Of a stretch of DNA of 36,519 nucleotides, positions 7,441-15,348 are shown piece after piece. The stretch comes from Streptomyces sp. SID9727 (GTDB lineage Bacteria > Actinomycetota > Actinomycetes > Streptomycetales > Streptomycetaceae). Made by a program: the position numbers and the translations under genes. The notes below the pieces were generated by a model. That model did not search any database, was not told where the DNA came from, and saw only the letters and a list, made by a program, of their open reading frames with translations. The first letter of the stretch is position 1, and each line of letters opens with the position of its first letter. Location: positions 1 through 36,519 of the forward strand of contig NZ_JAAGNI010000394.1 of NCBI RefSeq assembly GCF_010550605.1, given 5' to 3'.

Positions 7441-9717
7441 TCAGAGCGCGGGCGTGAAACGGTCCCAGGCGCGGTGACCCGCGAGGAGTTCCCCGATGCC
7501 GTCCAGCACCGTGGACGCGGCCTCGCCCGCCACGACGCCCGGGGCGTCCGAGGCGAGGCCGGCCTTCTCCAGCACCGTCGCCCCGTCACCGCAGGCCCCG
7601 ACGGCCTTGCCGTGCCGGAACGCCTCGGTGACCAGCAGCAGGACGCGCGGGTCCACACCGGTGGACCGGGCCCCGTCGTCCGTCTTGGCGTCACGGGCCC
7701 CGTACGCGTCGGGAGCCGGAGCGGGCGCCCCCGCCAGCACGATCGCGTCGAACTCGATCGACCGGGCCGTGGTGAAGGTGCGCTGCACGGTGACCGGGTC
7801 GCCGCCGGAACCCAGCTTGCCGCCCGAAGGCGCGATGACCAGGGGGACCATCCCGGCGTCGAGAACCGCGCCGCGCGCTTCCCGCACGGCGTCCAGGCCG
7901 CTCTCCCCGTCGGTGACGATGCCGACGATCCGCCCCTCGACCGGCCAGGTGTGCCCCAGCTGGGACAGCGCGGGGCTGGGCTCGGGCGAGGCCAGGGGCT
8001 CGGTCGCCTCGGGCGCCGGCAGGCCCAGCCCCTCGGCGACGCGCGCGCACAGCACGGGGTCGATGTTGGCGAGCACCTTGAGGGCCCGCTCCTTGACCGC
8101 CTGGTCCCAGCACTTGCCGAGCTCGAAGGTGTACGCGGCGGTGATGTGCTCCCGTTCCGTGGGCGTCATGCTCAGCCAGAACAGCCGGGCCTGGCTGAAG
8201 TGGTCGTCGAACGAGGCCGCCGCGTCCCGCACCTTCCTGGCGGCCGGCACCTCGACGGGCACCTCGATGTAGGCACCGGTGTCCGCGCCGGCGGTGAACG
8301 GGCAGCCGCCGTCCAGGGAGTTGGGCCGGTACGGCGCCACGCCCCGGTGCACGGCCGTCTGGTGCATCCCGTCGCGCAGCATGTCGTTGACGGGTGCGTG
8401 CGTGCGGTTGATCGGCAGCTGCGCGAAGTTGGGGCCGCCGAGCCGGGTGATCTGGGTGTCGACGTAGGAGAAGAGCCGCCCCTGCATCAGCGCGTCGTTG
8501 GTGACGTCGATGCCGGGCACCAGGTGTCCGACGTGGAAGGCGACCTGCTCCGTCTCGGCGAAGTAGTTCGACGGGTTGGCGTTCAACGTCATCAGCCCGA
8601 TCGGCTTGACCGGCGCCAGCTCCTCCGGAACGATCTTCGTCGGGTCGAGCAGGTCGATCCCCTCGAACATCTGGTCCTCGGTGTCGGGGAACGTCTGCAC
8701 GCCGAGCTCCCACTGGGGGAACGCTCCCGCCTCGATCGCGTCGGCCAGGTCCCGGCGGTGGAAGTCCGGATCCATGCCGGCGGTGATCTGCGCCTCCTCC
8801 CACACCTGCGAGTGCACGCCCAGCTTCGGCTTCCAGTGGAACTTCACCAGCGTGGTCGCGCCCTCGGCGTTGACCAGCCGGAAGGTGTGGACGCCGAAGC
8901 CCTCCATCATCCGGTACGAACGCGGAATGCCCCGGTCCGACATGTTCCACAGGGTGTGGTGGGTCGCCTCGGTGTGCAGGGTGACGAAGTCCCAGAACGT
9001 GTCGTGGGCGCTCTGCGCCTGCGGGATCTCCCGGTCGGGGTGCGGCTTCCCGGCGTGGATGATGTCGGGGAACTTGATCGCGTCCTGGATGAAGAAGACC
9101 GGAATGTTGTTGCCGACCAGGTCGAAGACGCCCTCGTCGGTGTAGAACTTCGTCGCGAAGCCCCGGGTGTCGCGCACCGTGTCGGCGGAACCGCGCGAGC
9201 CGAGCACGGTGGAGAACCGGACGAAGACCGGCGTCTCGGCGCCCTCGGCGAGGAACGCGGCCTTCGTGATGCCCGCCGCGGCGCCGTACCCGCGGAAGAC
9301 GCCGTGGGCGGCGGCACCGCGGGCGTGCACCACCCGCTCCGGGATGCGCTCGTGGTCGAAGTGGGTGATCTTCTCCCGCAGGTGGTGGTCCTGGAGCAGC
9401 ACCGGGCCCCGGGGGCCGGCCTTCAGCGAGTGATCGGTGTCGTACAGCCGGGCGCCCTGCGCCGTGGTGAGGTAGGCGCCGCCCTGGGCCACCTTGTCCT
9501 GGGCGGCGCCCGTGGGCTGCCCGGTCGGGCTCATGGTCTCGGGACCGCGCTGGTCGTGCTTGGGCGGCAGCGGCCCGCGCGGCTTCGTCGGCTCGTCGAC
9601 CTGGGCGGGCTCGGGAGCGGGAGCCCCGGGGATCTCGTTGCCGGGGCTGACGGCGTCCTGGACCTTGCCGGCGATCTTCTCCGCGGCGGCCGACACCGGG
9701 TTCTTCTTGTCGCTCAC
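7441..9717 (-). CDS. katE: large-subunit monofunctional heme catalase (HPII/KatE type)
   Basis: Breaks down hydrogen peroxide to water and oxygen in the cytoplasm. The 758-residue length and the extra C-terminal flavodoxin/GATase1-like domain (from about 600, beginning VEGRIVGIVTDGESG) mark a clade II large-subunit catalase. Distal His131 (RVVHARG), the GNN asparagine pair at 203-204, and the proximal heme ligand Tyr418 (GRLFSY) are present. His395 sits 23 residues before that Tyr, as the crosslinked His does in E. coli HPII. The start is taken as the GTG at 9717 (MSDKKNPV), with GGAA just upstream; the frame stays open further upstream but runs into the promoter. A SigB-like promoter at 9801-9826 lies upstream. 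It is divergent from the APC permease gene. Confidence 0.95.
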   Translation of the reverse strand: MSDKKNPVSAAAEKIAGKVQDAVSPGNEIPGAPAPEPAQVDEPTKPRGPLPPKHDQRGPETMSPTGQPTGAAQDKVAQGGAYLTTAQGARLYDTDHSLKAGPRGPVLLQDHHLREKITHFDHERIPERVVHARGAAAHGVFRGYGAAAGITKAAFLAEGAETPVFVRFSTVLGSRGSADTVRDTRGFATKFYTDEGVFDLVGNNIPVFFIQDAIKFPDIIHAGKPHPDREIPQAQSAHDTFWDFVTLHTEATHHTLWNMSDRGIPRSYRMMEGFGVHTFRLVNAEGATTLVKFHWKPKLGVHSQVWEEAQITAGMDPDFHRRDLADAIEAGAFPQWELGVQTFPDTEDQMFEGIDLLDPTKIVPEELAPVKPIGLMTLNANPSNYFAETEQVAFHVGHLVPGIDVTNDALMQGRLFSYVDTQITRLGGPNFAQLPINRTHAPVNDMLRDGMHQTAVHRGVAPYRPNSLDGGCPFTAGADTGAYIEVPVEVPAARKVRDAAASFDDHFSQARLFWLSMTPTEREHITAAYTFELGKCWDQAVKERALKVLANIDPVLCARVAEGLGLPAPEATEPLASPEPSPALSQLGHTWPVEGRIVGIVTDGESGLDAVREARGAVLDAGMVPLVIAPSGGKLGSGGDPVTVQRTFTTARSIEFDAIVLAGAPAPAPDAYGARDAKTDDGARSTGVDPRVLLLVTEAFRHGKAVGACGDGATVLEKAGLASDAPGVVAGEAASTVLDGIGELLAGHRAWDRFTPAL

Positions 9718-9800
9718 TGGATTCCAATCTCGCTGGGGAAGGGCAGTGCCGTGCGCGGAGTGGTCGGCGCGCGCTGGGGGACGGCATCGCCCGACCACGC

Positions 9801-9826
9801 GTACCCCCTCGCCCCCTGCCGGACAC
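9801..9826 (-). promoter_or_regulatory. SigB-like promoter for catalase gene
   Basis: Minus strand GTGT, 16-base spacer, GGGTAC, a match to the Streptomyces SigB-type consensus GNNT-N14/16-GGGTAY. The -10 is about 84 bases upstream of the GTG start. Stress control of a catalase fits known biology, though catalase genes can also have other promoters. Confidence 0.6.
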
Positions 9827-9897
9827 ATCGGTTGAGCCATCCGCAGCGGCGACCCGTTCCAACGGGCGACCCGCCGTGCCCCGGCCGCCCCTCGGCC

Positions 9898-9922
9898 GTC
9901 TGCCGGCAGACGCACCGGGTAT
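9898..9922 (+). promoter_or_regulatory. SigB-like promoter for APC permease gene
   Basis: Plus strand GTCT, 15-base spacer, GGGTAT. The -10 ends nine bases before the GTG start at 9932, so the transcript would be leaderless or nearly so, and no ribosome-binding site is visible. It shares the intergenic space with the divergent catalase promoter. Confidence 0.55.
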
Positions 9923-9931
9923 ACGGGCCCC

Positions 9932-11257
9932 GTGAAAGCTCCCCGAACCACGCCCGAGAGCCCGGACGCCCCGACGAGCCTCAAGAAGGACCTCACCACG
10001 CCGCTGCTCTACTTCTTCATCCTCGGAGACGTCCTCGGCGCCGGCGTCTACGTCCTGGTCGGCGAAGTCGCGGCCGATTCCGGCGGCGCCGTCTGGGTGC
10101 CCCTCCTGGTGGCCCTGTGCCTGGCGCTGCTGACCGCCGCCTCGTACGCGGAACTGGCCACGAAGTACCCGCGCGCGGGCGGCGCCTCCCACTACGCGAC
10201 GCTGGCCTACGGGCCCTTCACCGGGTTCGTCGCCGGATTCTGCATGCTGGCGGCCGGGGTGGTGTCGGTGGCGGCCCTGGCCCGGGGGTTCGCCGGTGAC
10301 TACCTCTCCGAGTTCGTCACCCTCCCGCTGGTCCTGGTGACCGTCGTCTTCCTGGTGGCCCTCGCCCTGCTCAACGCCCGGGGCATCAGCGAGTCGACCC
10401 GGGCCAACGTCGTCGCCACCGTGATCGAGGTCGGCGGCCTGCTGCTGGTGATCGGCCTCGGCTGCTGGATCGTGCTGCGCGGCGACGGGGACCTGGGCCG
10501 GCTCACCGACCTCGGCACCGACAGCGAGGGGCCCGTCCTGGCGGTGCTGAGCGGCGCTGTCCTCGCGTACTACTCCTTCGTCGGCTTCGAGACCTCCGTC
10601 AACGTGGCCGAGGAGACGCGTGACCCCCGCCGCTCCTATCCGAGGGCGCTCTTCGGCGCGCTGATCACCGCGGGCGCCGTCTACGCACTGGTCGGCGCCG
10701 CCGCCGCGGCGGCCGTGCCGACGGAGAAGCTGGCCGAGTCCAGCGGACCGCTGCTCGAACTCGTCCGCACCGCGGGCGGTGTGCCCACCTGGCTGTTCAG
10801 CGCCATCGCGCTGGTGGCCGTGGCCAACGGGGCGCTCCTGACCGGCATCATGTCCTCGCGGCTGGCGTACGGCATGGCCCGCGACGGACTGCTGCCGAAC
10901 TTCCTGACGGCCGTGCTCCCCGGCCGGCGAACCCCGTGGGCGGCGATCGCCGCGACGACCGCCCTCTCCCTGCTGCTCGCACTGACCGGCGACGTCTCCA
11001 CGCTCGCCTCGACCCTGGTCCTCCTGCTCCTCGTGGTCTTCTTCCTGGTGAACACGGCGTTGCTGGTGCTGCGCCGCGACCCCGGGCGCCCCGGGCACTT
11101 CAGGGCCCCGACCGTCGTGCCCGTCCTGGGCGCCGCCTCCTGCGTCGGGCTCGCCACCCAGATCGAAGGCGACGTCTGGCTCCGGGGCCTGATGGTCCTG
11201 GCCGTGGGCGCCGTCCTCGGTGCCGTGGCCGCGCTGCGGTTGCGCCGCGCCAGCTGA
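9932..11257 (+). CDS. APC-superfamily amino acid permease
   Basis: Integral membrane protein of 441 residues with about 12 hydrophobic helices. Helix 1 holds YFFILGDVLGAGVYVLVG, the glycine-rich motif typical of the amino acid-polyamine-organocation family, and helix 6 holds SGAVLAYYSFVGFETSVNVA with the FVGFE signature. It probably imports or exchanges an amino acid or polyamine using an ion gradient; the substrate is not clear. The start is the GTG at 9932, preceded by a short charged N-terminus; no Shine-Dalgarno is seen and a SigB-like -10 lies just upstream, which suggests a leaderless message. The DUF2568 gene follows after 51 bp. Confidence 0.92.
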   Translation: MKAPRTTPESPDAPTSLKKDLTTPLLYFFILGDVLGAGVYVLVGEVAADSGGAVWVPLLVALCLALLTAASYAELATKYPRAGGASHYATLAYGPFTGFVAGFCMLAAGVVSVAALARGFAGDYLSEFVTLPLVLVTVVFLVALALLNARGISESTRANVVATVIEVGGLLLVIGLGCWIVLRGDGDLGRLTDLGTDSEGPVLAVLSGAVLAYYSFVGFETSVNVAEETRDPRRSYPRALFGALITAGAVYALVGAAAAAAVPTEKLAESSGPLLELVRTAGGVPTWLFSAIALVAVANGALLTGIMSSRLAYGMARDGLLPNFLTAVLPGRRTPWAAIAATTALSLLLALTGDVSTLASTLVLLLLVVFFLVNTALLVLRRDPGRPGHFRAPTVVPVLGAASCVGLATQIEGDVWLRGLMVLAVGAVLGAVAALRLRRAS

Positions 11258-11308
11258 ACGGGGCTTCCAGTAGGCTCACTTCGCACACACGGGCGCACAG
11301 GGGGCAGG

Positions 11309-11707
11309 GTGCACGACGGAGCCACGGACGGCCAGGTGATCCCTCCGGTGGCCGGGCGGCCCTGGTGGGCGGCGAACGAACTGCTGGCGTTCCTCCTGGA
11401 GGTGGTGGCGCTCGGCTGCCTCTTCTGGTGGGGGTTCACCCTGGCGGACGCCCTGGCGCTCCAGGTGCTCCTCGGCTCCGCACCGCTGGCCGCCGCCGTC
11501 GTGCTGTGGACGCTGTTCGCCGCCCCGCGCGCCCGGTTCCGCCCGCCGCTCGCGGGCGTCCTGGCGGTGAAGGCCCTGGTGCTCGGCGGGGGTGCCCTCG
11601 CGCTGTACGGGGTCGGGCACCCGGCCGCCGCCCTGGTGCTGGGCGTCGCCGTCGTGGCGAACACGGCCCTCGCGGAGACCTTCCGGCGCAGGCCCACCGC
11701 GGCCTAG
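11309..11707 (+). CDS. YrdB family (DUF2568) membrane protein
   Basis: Protein of 132 residues with four predicted membrane helices (about 22-42, 48-68, 78-98, 102-120). The opening PWWAANELLAFLLEVVALGC and the small size match the YrdB/DUF2568 family, whose function is unknown. It starts at a GTG preceded by a G-rich site (GGGGGCAG). It lies 51 bp after the permease gene and may be co-transcribed, although a TAGGCT at 11271-11276 could be the -10 of its own promoter with a poor -35. Confidence 0.8.
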   Translation: MHDGATDGQVIPPVAGRPWWAANELLAFLLEVVALGCLFWWGFTLADALALQVLLGSAPLAAAVVLWTLFAAPRARFRPPLAGVLAVKALVLGGGALALYGVGHPAAALVLGVAVVANTALAETFRRRPTAA

Positions 11708-11880
11708 GGCGCACTCGGCCCGCGGCGTTTCCGGCGGGCTCGGCCGGGCAGCGGGTCCATGAAGTCGGTAGCGTGGACATAACGACGACGACCGGGCGCC
11801 CCAGGGACCGAGGCCCGCGGAAGCACCACCGGCGCGTCCGCTCCGGCCCCTGCCCGCCGCCCGGGAAGGGACGGTCGCAC

Positions 11881-12714
11881 ATGTGCCGATGGCTGGCCTA
11901 TTCCGGCACGAGTGTCGTGCTCAGTGATCTCCTCTACAAGCCGGAGCACTCGCTCATCGACCAGAGCCTCCACTCCACCATGGGCGTGGAGACGACCAAC
12001 GGGGACGGCTTCGGGGTCGGCTGGTACGGGTCCGAGCAGGAGACGCCCGCGATCATCCGCGACACCGGGCCCGCCTGGAACAACCGCAACCTGCGGGAGA
12101 TCGCGAGCCACATCCGCTCGCCGCTGTTCTTCGCCCATGTGCGGGCGTCCACGGGGACGGCCATCCAGCAGACCAACTGCCATCCCTTCCGGCACGGCCG
12201 CTGGATGTGGATGCACAACGGTGCGATCGCGGACTTCCACCGGCTGCGCCGCGACCTCTCCCTGGCGCTCGACCCGGCGCTGTTCTCGGCCCTGGAAGGG
12301 TCCACGGACTCCGAGGTGATGTTCTACCTCGCGCTGACGTTCGGACTCGACCAGGACGTGCCGGGCGCCGTGGCCCGGATGGCCGGGCTGATCGAACGCG
12401 TGGGCCGCGACGAGGGCGTGGAGCACCCGCTCCAGATGACCGTCGCGGTGTCCGACGGCGAGCGGCTGTGGTCGTTCCGCTATTCGAGTCTCGGCACGTC
12501 GCGTTCGCTCTTCTACAGCAGCAAGGCCGAGACCGTGCGCGCCCTCCACCCGGACCTGGACTTCCTGCGCGGCGTGTCCGACAGCACCCGGCTGGTGGTG
12601 TCGGAACCCCTGGGCGGGCTGCCCGGCGTGTGGCAAGAGGTACCGGAGAGCAGTTACGGGGTCGTGCAGCCGGGCGAGGACGAGTTCCGGCCCTTCGCAC
12701 CCGAACCGATGTGA
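11881..12714 (+). CDS. class II glutamine amidotransferase (GATase_4, YafJ/EgtC-like)
   Basis: Protein of 277 residues with an Ntn-type class II glutaminase fold. Cys2 directly after the initiator Met is the expected nucleophile (MCRWLAYSG). Later family landmarks include NGDGFGVGWYG, FAHVRAST and NCHPFRHGRWMWMHNG. It hydrolyses glutamine to ammonia or acts on a gamma-glutamyl bond; EgtC of ergothioneine synthesis is one relative, but no egtA, B, D or E is next to it, so that assignment is not made. The ATG at 11881 is fixed by the catalytic Cys; the upstream site GGGAAGGGA is somewhat distant. The 173-bp upstream gap has no other gene. The last codons and stop lie in a 32-bp perfect tandem duplication. 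Confidence 0.88.
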   Translation: MCRWLAYSGTSVVLSDLLYKPEHSLIDQSLHSTMGVETTNGDGFGVGWYGSEQETPAIIRDTGPAWNNRNLREIASHIRSPLFFAHVRASTGTAIQQTNCHPFRHGRWMWMHNGAIADFHRLRRDLSLALDPALFSALEGSTDSEVMFYLALTFGLDQDVPGAVARMAGLIERVGRDEGVEHPLQMTVAVSDGERLWSFRYSSLGTSRSLFYSSKAETVRALHPDLDFLRGVSDSTRLVVSEPLGGLPGVWQEVPESSYGVVQPGEDEFRPFAPEPM

Positions 12715-12759
12715 GGGCCGCCCGGGCCGCACCCGAACCGATGTGAGGGCCGCCCGGGC
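12696..12759. repeat. 32-bp perfect tandem duplication across a stop codon
   Basis: 12696-12727 and 12728-12759 are identical. Each copy carries the codons for the last residues PEPM, the TGA stop and the left arm of the terminator hairpin of the amidotransferase gene. Only the first copy is in frame as the real gene end. Confidence 0.95.
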
Positions 12760-12779
12760 GAACGCCGGACGGCCCTCAC
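12743..12779. terminator. bidirectional terminator hairpin
   Basis: A perfect 10-bp stem GTGAGGGCCG / CGGCCCTCAC with a 17-base loop lies between the convergent amidotransferase and DJ-1 genes. The left arm occurs a second time at 12711-12720 because of the tandem duplication, so two mutually exclusive hairpins are possible. Confidence 0.7.
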
Positions 12780-12788
12780 GCGGGTGGC

Positions 12789-13346
12789 TCAGCCGGCGAG
12801 CGCGGCGTCGACCTCCTTGAGGAACGGGTCGAGGTCGCCCGGGTTGCGCGAGGTGATGAGCTTCCAGCCGCCGGACTCGTCCGTCACGACCGGCTCGTCC
12901 ACCCACTCACCGCCGGCGTTGCGCACGTCGGTACGCAACGAGGCGTACGAGGTGAGCCGCTTGCCCTTGACGCCGCCGGTCTCCACCAGCACCCACGGCC
13001 CGTGGCAGATGGCCGCGACGGGCCGCCCGGAGGCGGTGAACGACCGCACGATGTCACAGGCCGGGCCCTGGAGCCGCAGCGTGTCGGCGTTCAGCGTGCC
13101 GCCCGGTACGAGCAGCAGGTCGTAGCCGGCCGGGTCGACGTCCTCCAGCGTGATGTCGGGGCGTACGGACGTGCCGGGGTCCTTGTCGCCGACCAGCGTC
13201 TCGATGTCGTCCTTCTTCAGGGCGGCGACGTCGACCCGCACACCGCGCTCGCGCAGATGGCCGAGCGGCACGACGAGTTCGTCCTGCTCCACGCCGTAGT
13301 TGGTGACGATGGCGAGCACCTTGCCCTTGCTGCCGTTGTCGCTCAT
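12789..13346 (-). CDS. DJ-1/PfpI family protein
   Basis: Protein of 185 residues with the DJ-1/PfpI fold: N-terminal beta strand KVLAIVTNYGVEQDEL with Glu20, the segment YDLLLVPGG, and the nucleophile elbow AAICHGPWVL with Cys114 and His115. Relatives act as protein or nucleotide deglycases, chaperones or peptidases under stress; the exact activity is not predictable. The ATG at 13346 is preceded by GGAAGGACGG; an upstream in-frame extension is less likely. It converges with the amidotransferase gene and is divergent from the iron-enzyme gene. Confidence 0.88.
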   Translation of the reverse strand: MSDNGSKGKVLAIVTNYGVEQDELVVPLGHLRERGVRVDVAALKKDDIETLVGDKDPGTSVRPDITLEDVDPAGYDLLLVPGGTLNADTLRLQGPACDIVRSFTASGRPVAAICHGPWVLVETGGVKGKRLTSYASLRTDVRNAGGEWVDEPVVTDESGGWKLITSRNPGDLDPFLKEVDAALAG

Positions 13347-13507
13347 CTTCTGCCGTCCTTCCGTCCTACGGGGTACACGCCCGGTGACGTGGCTTCCGGG
13401 TCGCAGCCTCTGGGTTCCCCGCACGGGCGGGCTCATTCATCCGCACCCCCGCCCGTGCTGTAGCGGCGACGGCGGCGCACCCACATGGTGGGAGTGCGGC
13501 CCCCGGC

Positions 13508-13532
13508 GGTTGACGCGCCCGACGCGGGGTAC
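13508..13532 (+). promoter_or_regulatory. SigB-like promoter for iron-containing redox enzyme gene
   Basis: GGTT, 15-base spacer, GGGTAC, a full match to GNNT-N14/16-GGGTAY, 41 bases upstream of the ATG at 13573 and followed by an AGGAGAG ribosome-binding site. Confidence 0.6.
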
Positions 13533-13572
13533 CGGGCCGGGTGCCCGAACGAGACGTGCGAGGAGAGACATC

Positions 13573-14538
13573 ATGGCCGGTCAGACGGGCGGACCCGGGC
13601 TTCCCCGGGCCCGTGGCGAGCTCTCGGCGGCGGTCGTCGCCCATCTCCGGGGAGACGGGCCGCTGCCCGGCACGACCGCGGTGGACGCTGCCGAACCCTA
13701 CGGCGACGACCTCCAGCTCGCCCTGTACGCCTGCTACGAGCTCCACTACCGGGGCTTCGAAGGCGTGGACCCGGCCCGGGAATGGGACCCCGAACTGCTG
13801 GCGGTCAGGGGGGCCCTGGAGCACCGCTTCGAGTCCGCGCTGCGCCGGGACGTCCCGCCGGGGGCCGCCCTGGACGACACGCTGGACGCGCTGCTCGTGG
13901 AGCCGGTCGACGGCACGGGCGTGTCGCACTTCCTCCAGGAACACGCCACACCGGACCGGCTGCGCGCCTACGCGGCCCAGCGCTCCCTCTACCACCTCAA
14001 GGAGGCCGACCCGCACGCCTGGGTGCTGCCCCGGCTCAGCGGACGCGCCAAGGCGGGCATGGCCGCGATCGAGTACGACGAGTTCGGCGCCGGCCGGGCC
14101 GACCGCGTCCACGCCCAGCTCTTCGCGGACCTCATGACGGACCTGGGCCTGGAGACGGCTTACGGCCACTACCTGGACGAGGGCCACGCCGAAATGCTGG
14201 CCCTCGTCAACCTCATGTCCCTGTTCGGTCTGCACCGACGGCTGCGCGGCGCCCTGGTCGGGCACTTCGCGGCCGTGGAGATCACCTCGTCGCCCGCCTC
14301 GCGCCGCCTCGCCCTCGCCATGAAACGGGCGGGCGCCGGGCCCGCCGCCGAGTTCTTCTACACCGAACACGTGGAGGCGGACGCGGTCCACGAGCAGGTC
14401 GTGCGGCACGACGTCGTACAGGGGCTGCTGGACGACGAACCCGCCCTGGAGGCGGACATCGTCTTCGGGATCGACGCCACCGGCTTCCTGGAGGACCGCC
14501 TCGCCGACCGGCTCCTGGCGGACTGGGGCGCCGCCTAA
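13573..14538 (+). CDS. iron-containing redox enzyme, heme-oxygenase-like fold
   Basis: Helical protein of 321 residues that resembles the heme-oxygenase-like diiron oxidase group (iron-containing redox enzyme family). Candidate metal ligands include ELHYRGFEG (Glu56), KEADPHAW (Glu144, His148), EYDEFGAGR (Glu170), RVHAQLF (His180) and FFYTEHVEADAVHEQ (Glu265, His266, Glu268, Asp270, His273). Family members oxidise amino acids or fatty acids, or remove carbon-nitrogen and carbon-carbon bonds; the substrate here is unknown. The start ATG at 13573 has AGGAGAG with suitable spacing. The stop codon interlocks with that of the convergent ANTAR gene. A SigB-like promoter lies upstream, so it may belong to the stress regulon. 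Confidence 0.82.
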   Translation: MAGQTGGPGLPRARGELSAAVVAHLRGDGPLPGTTAVDAAEPYGDDLQLALYACYELHYRGFEGVDPAREWDPELLAVRGALEHRFESALRRDVPPGAALDDTLDALLVEPVDGTGVSHFLQEHATPDRLRAYAAQRSLYHLKEADPHAWVLPRLSGRAKAGMAAIEYDEFGAGRADRVHAQLFADLMTDLGLETAYGHYLDEGHAEMLALVNLMSLFGLHRRLRGALVGHFAAVEITSSPASRRLALAMKRAGAGPAAEFFYTEHVEADAVHEQVVRHDVVQGLLDDEPALEADIVFGIDATGFLEDRLADRLLADWGAA

Positions 14539-15230
14539 GGAAGCTCCGCCAGCAGCCGGCGCAGCTCACGCGTGCCGCCCCGCCCCTTCGCCCGTACGAT
14601 CTGCGCCGCGACGGCGCTCAGCTTGCGGTTCGTGCGCTGCGAGAGCACACGCAGGACGTCGAACGCCCGGCCCGGGTCGCAGTCCAGCAGGTGTGTGACG
14701 ATGCCGATCGCCTGGTCGATCACGGCGCGCGTGGCCATCGCCGTCCGCAGCTGCTCCGCCTCCGCCTCGGCTCCGGTACGGGCGCGCTCGCGCAGAAGTC
14801 CGCCGGCCGTCTCCTCGGCCAGCACCCCGACCGCCTCCCGGGCCGCCGCCGTGGGCCGCCACGGCCGGAACGCGTACAGGGTGACCGTCACCGGCACGCC
14901 CCCCGCCGCCACCGGCACCGCCGCACAGGCGCGCAGCCCCCGTTCCAGCGCCGCGATCCGGAAATCCGGCCACCGCGTGTCGGCGACGAGATCGACGGCC
15001 CCGACCGTCCGCAGCGAGCGGGCGGCGTCGACGCCCGGCCCCTCGCCGGTCTCCTCCTGGAGCGCGGCCAGCACCGCGAGATCCGGGTGGGACGAAGCGC
15101 TGTGGCCTTCCCCGCCGGGGCAGCGCAGAAACACCGACGCGCCCCGGCACCCGGCCGCACAGCGCATCGCCCGTCGGCCCAGCAGGACCAGCCGCGGCGC
15201 CACGGCCGCGCCATCGGTCACCGTGTCCAT
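14535..15230 (-). CDS. GAF-ANTAR regulator
   Basis: Protein of 231 residues. Residues about 18-150 form a GAF-like sensor domain with several cysteines (Cys24, Cys28, Cys37, Cys102). Residues about 160-215 form an ANTAR domain (LRTAMATRAVIDQAIGIV, then RAFDVLRVLSQRTNRKL), which binds paired RNA hairpins and prevents transcription termination. It is thus probably a signal-dependent antiterminator; the ligand and RNA targets are unknown. The ATG at 15230 is preferred (GAGGGGG eight bases upstream); a GTG at 15248 would add six residues. It is divergent from the PAS-GAF gene and ends in a 4-base overlap with the convergent iron-enzyme gene. Confidence 0.88.
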   Translation of the reverse strand: MDTVTDGAAVAPRLVLLGRRAMRCAAGCRGASVFLRCPGGEGHSASSHPDLAVLAALQEETGEGPGVDAARSLRTVGAVDLVADTRWPDFRIAALERGLRACAAVPVAAGGVPVTVTLYAFRPWRPTAAAREAVGVLAEETAGGLLRERARTGAEAEAEQLRTAMATRAVIDQAIGIVTHLLDCDPGRAFDVLRVLSQRTNRKLSAVAAQIVRAKGRGGTRELRRLLAELP

Positions 15231-15336
15231 CGGCCGTGACCCCCTCACCCTTCCTGCGAGCTCCCGGTCGCCGCCGCCGCAGCAGCAGCGGAACGGAACC
15301 GCCGCGCCGCTCGGCGCCGTGACGCCGGTGATCGGC

Positions 15337-15342
15337 TAGCTT
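15337..15342 (+). promoter_or_regulatory. candidate -10 for a leaderless PAS-GAF transcript
   Basis: TAGCTT (fits TANNNT) ends six bases before the ATG at 15349, so transcription could start at or next to the start codon. No good -35 is seen and no ribosome-binding site is present. Confidence 0.35.
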
Positions 15343-15348
15343 CGTCGT

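Noticed and set aside
7691..11098. Minus-strand open frame of about 1135 codons across the catalase and permease genes
   Set aside because: It is frame-shadow sequence of low-complexity composition; the catalase and permease frames hold the real motifs.
11881..12714. Assigning EgtC of ergothioneine synthesis to the amidotransferase
   Set aside because: None of egtA, egtB, egtD or egtE is adjacent, and the class II glutaminase fold is shared by many proteins.
13371..13376. GGGTAC on the plus strand near the DJ-1 gene as a SigB -10
   Set aside because: No GNNT at the right spacing and 197 bases from the nearest plus-strand gene, which has a better match of its own.
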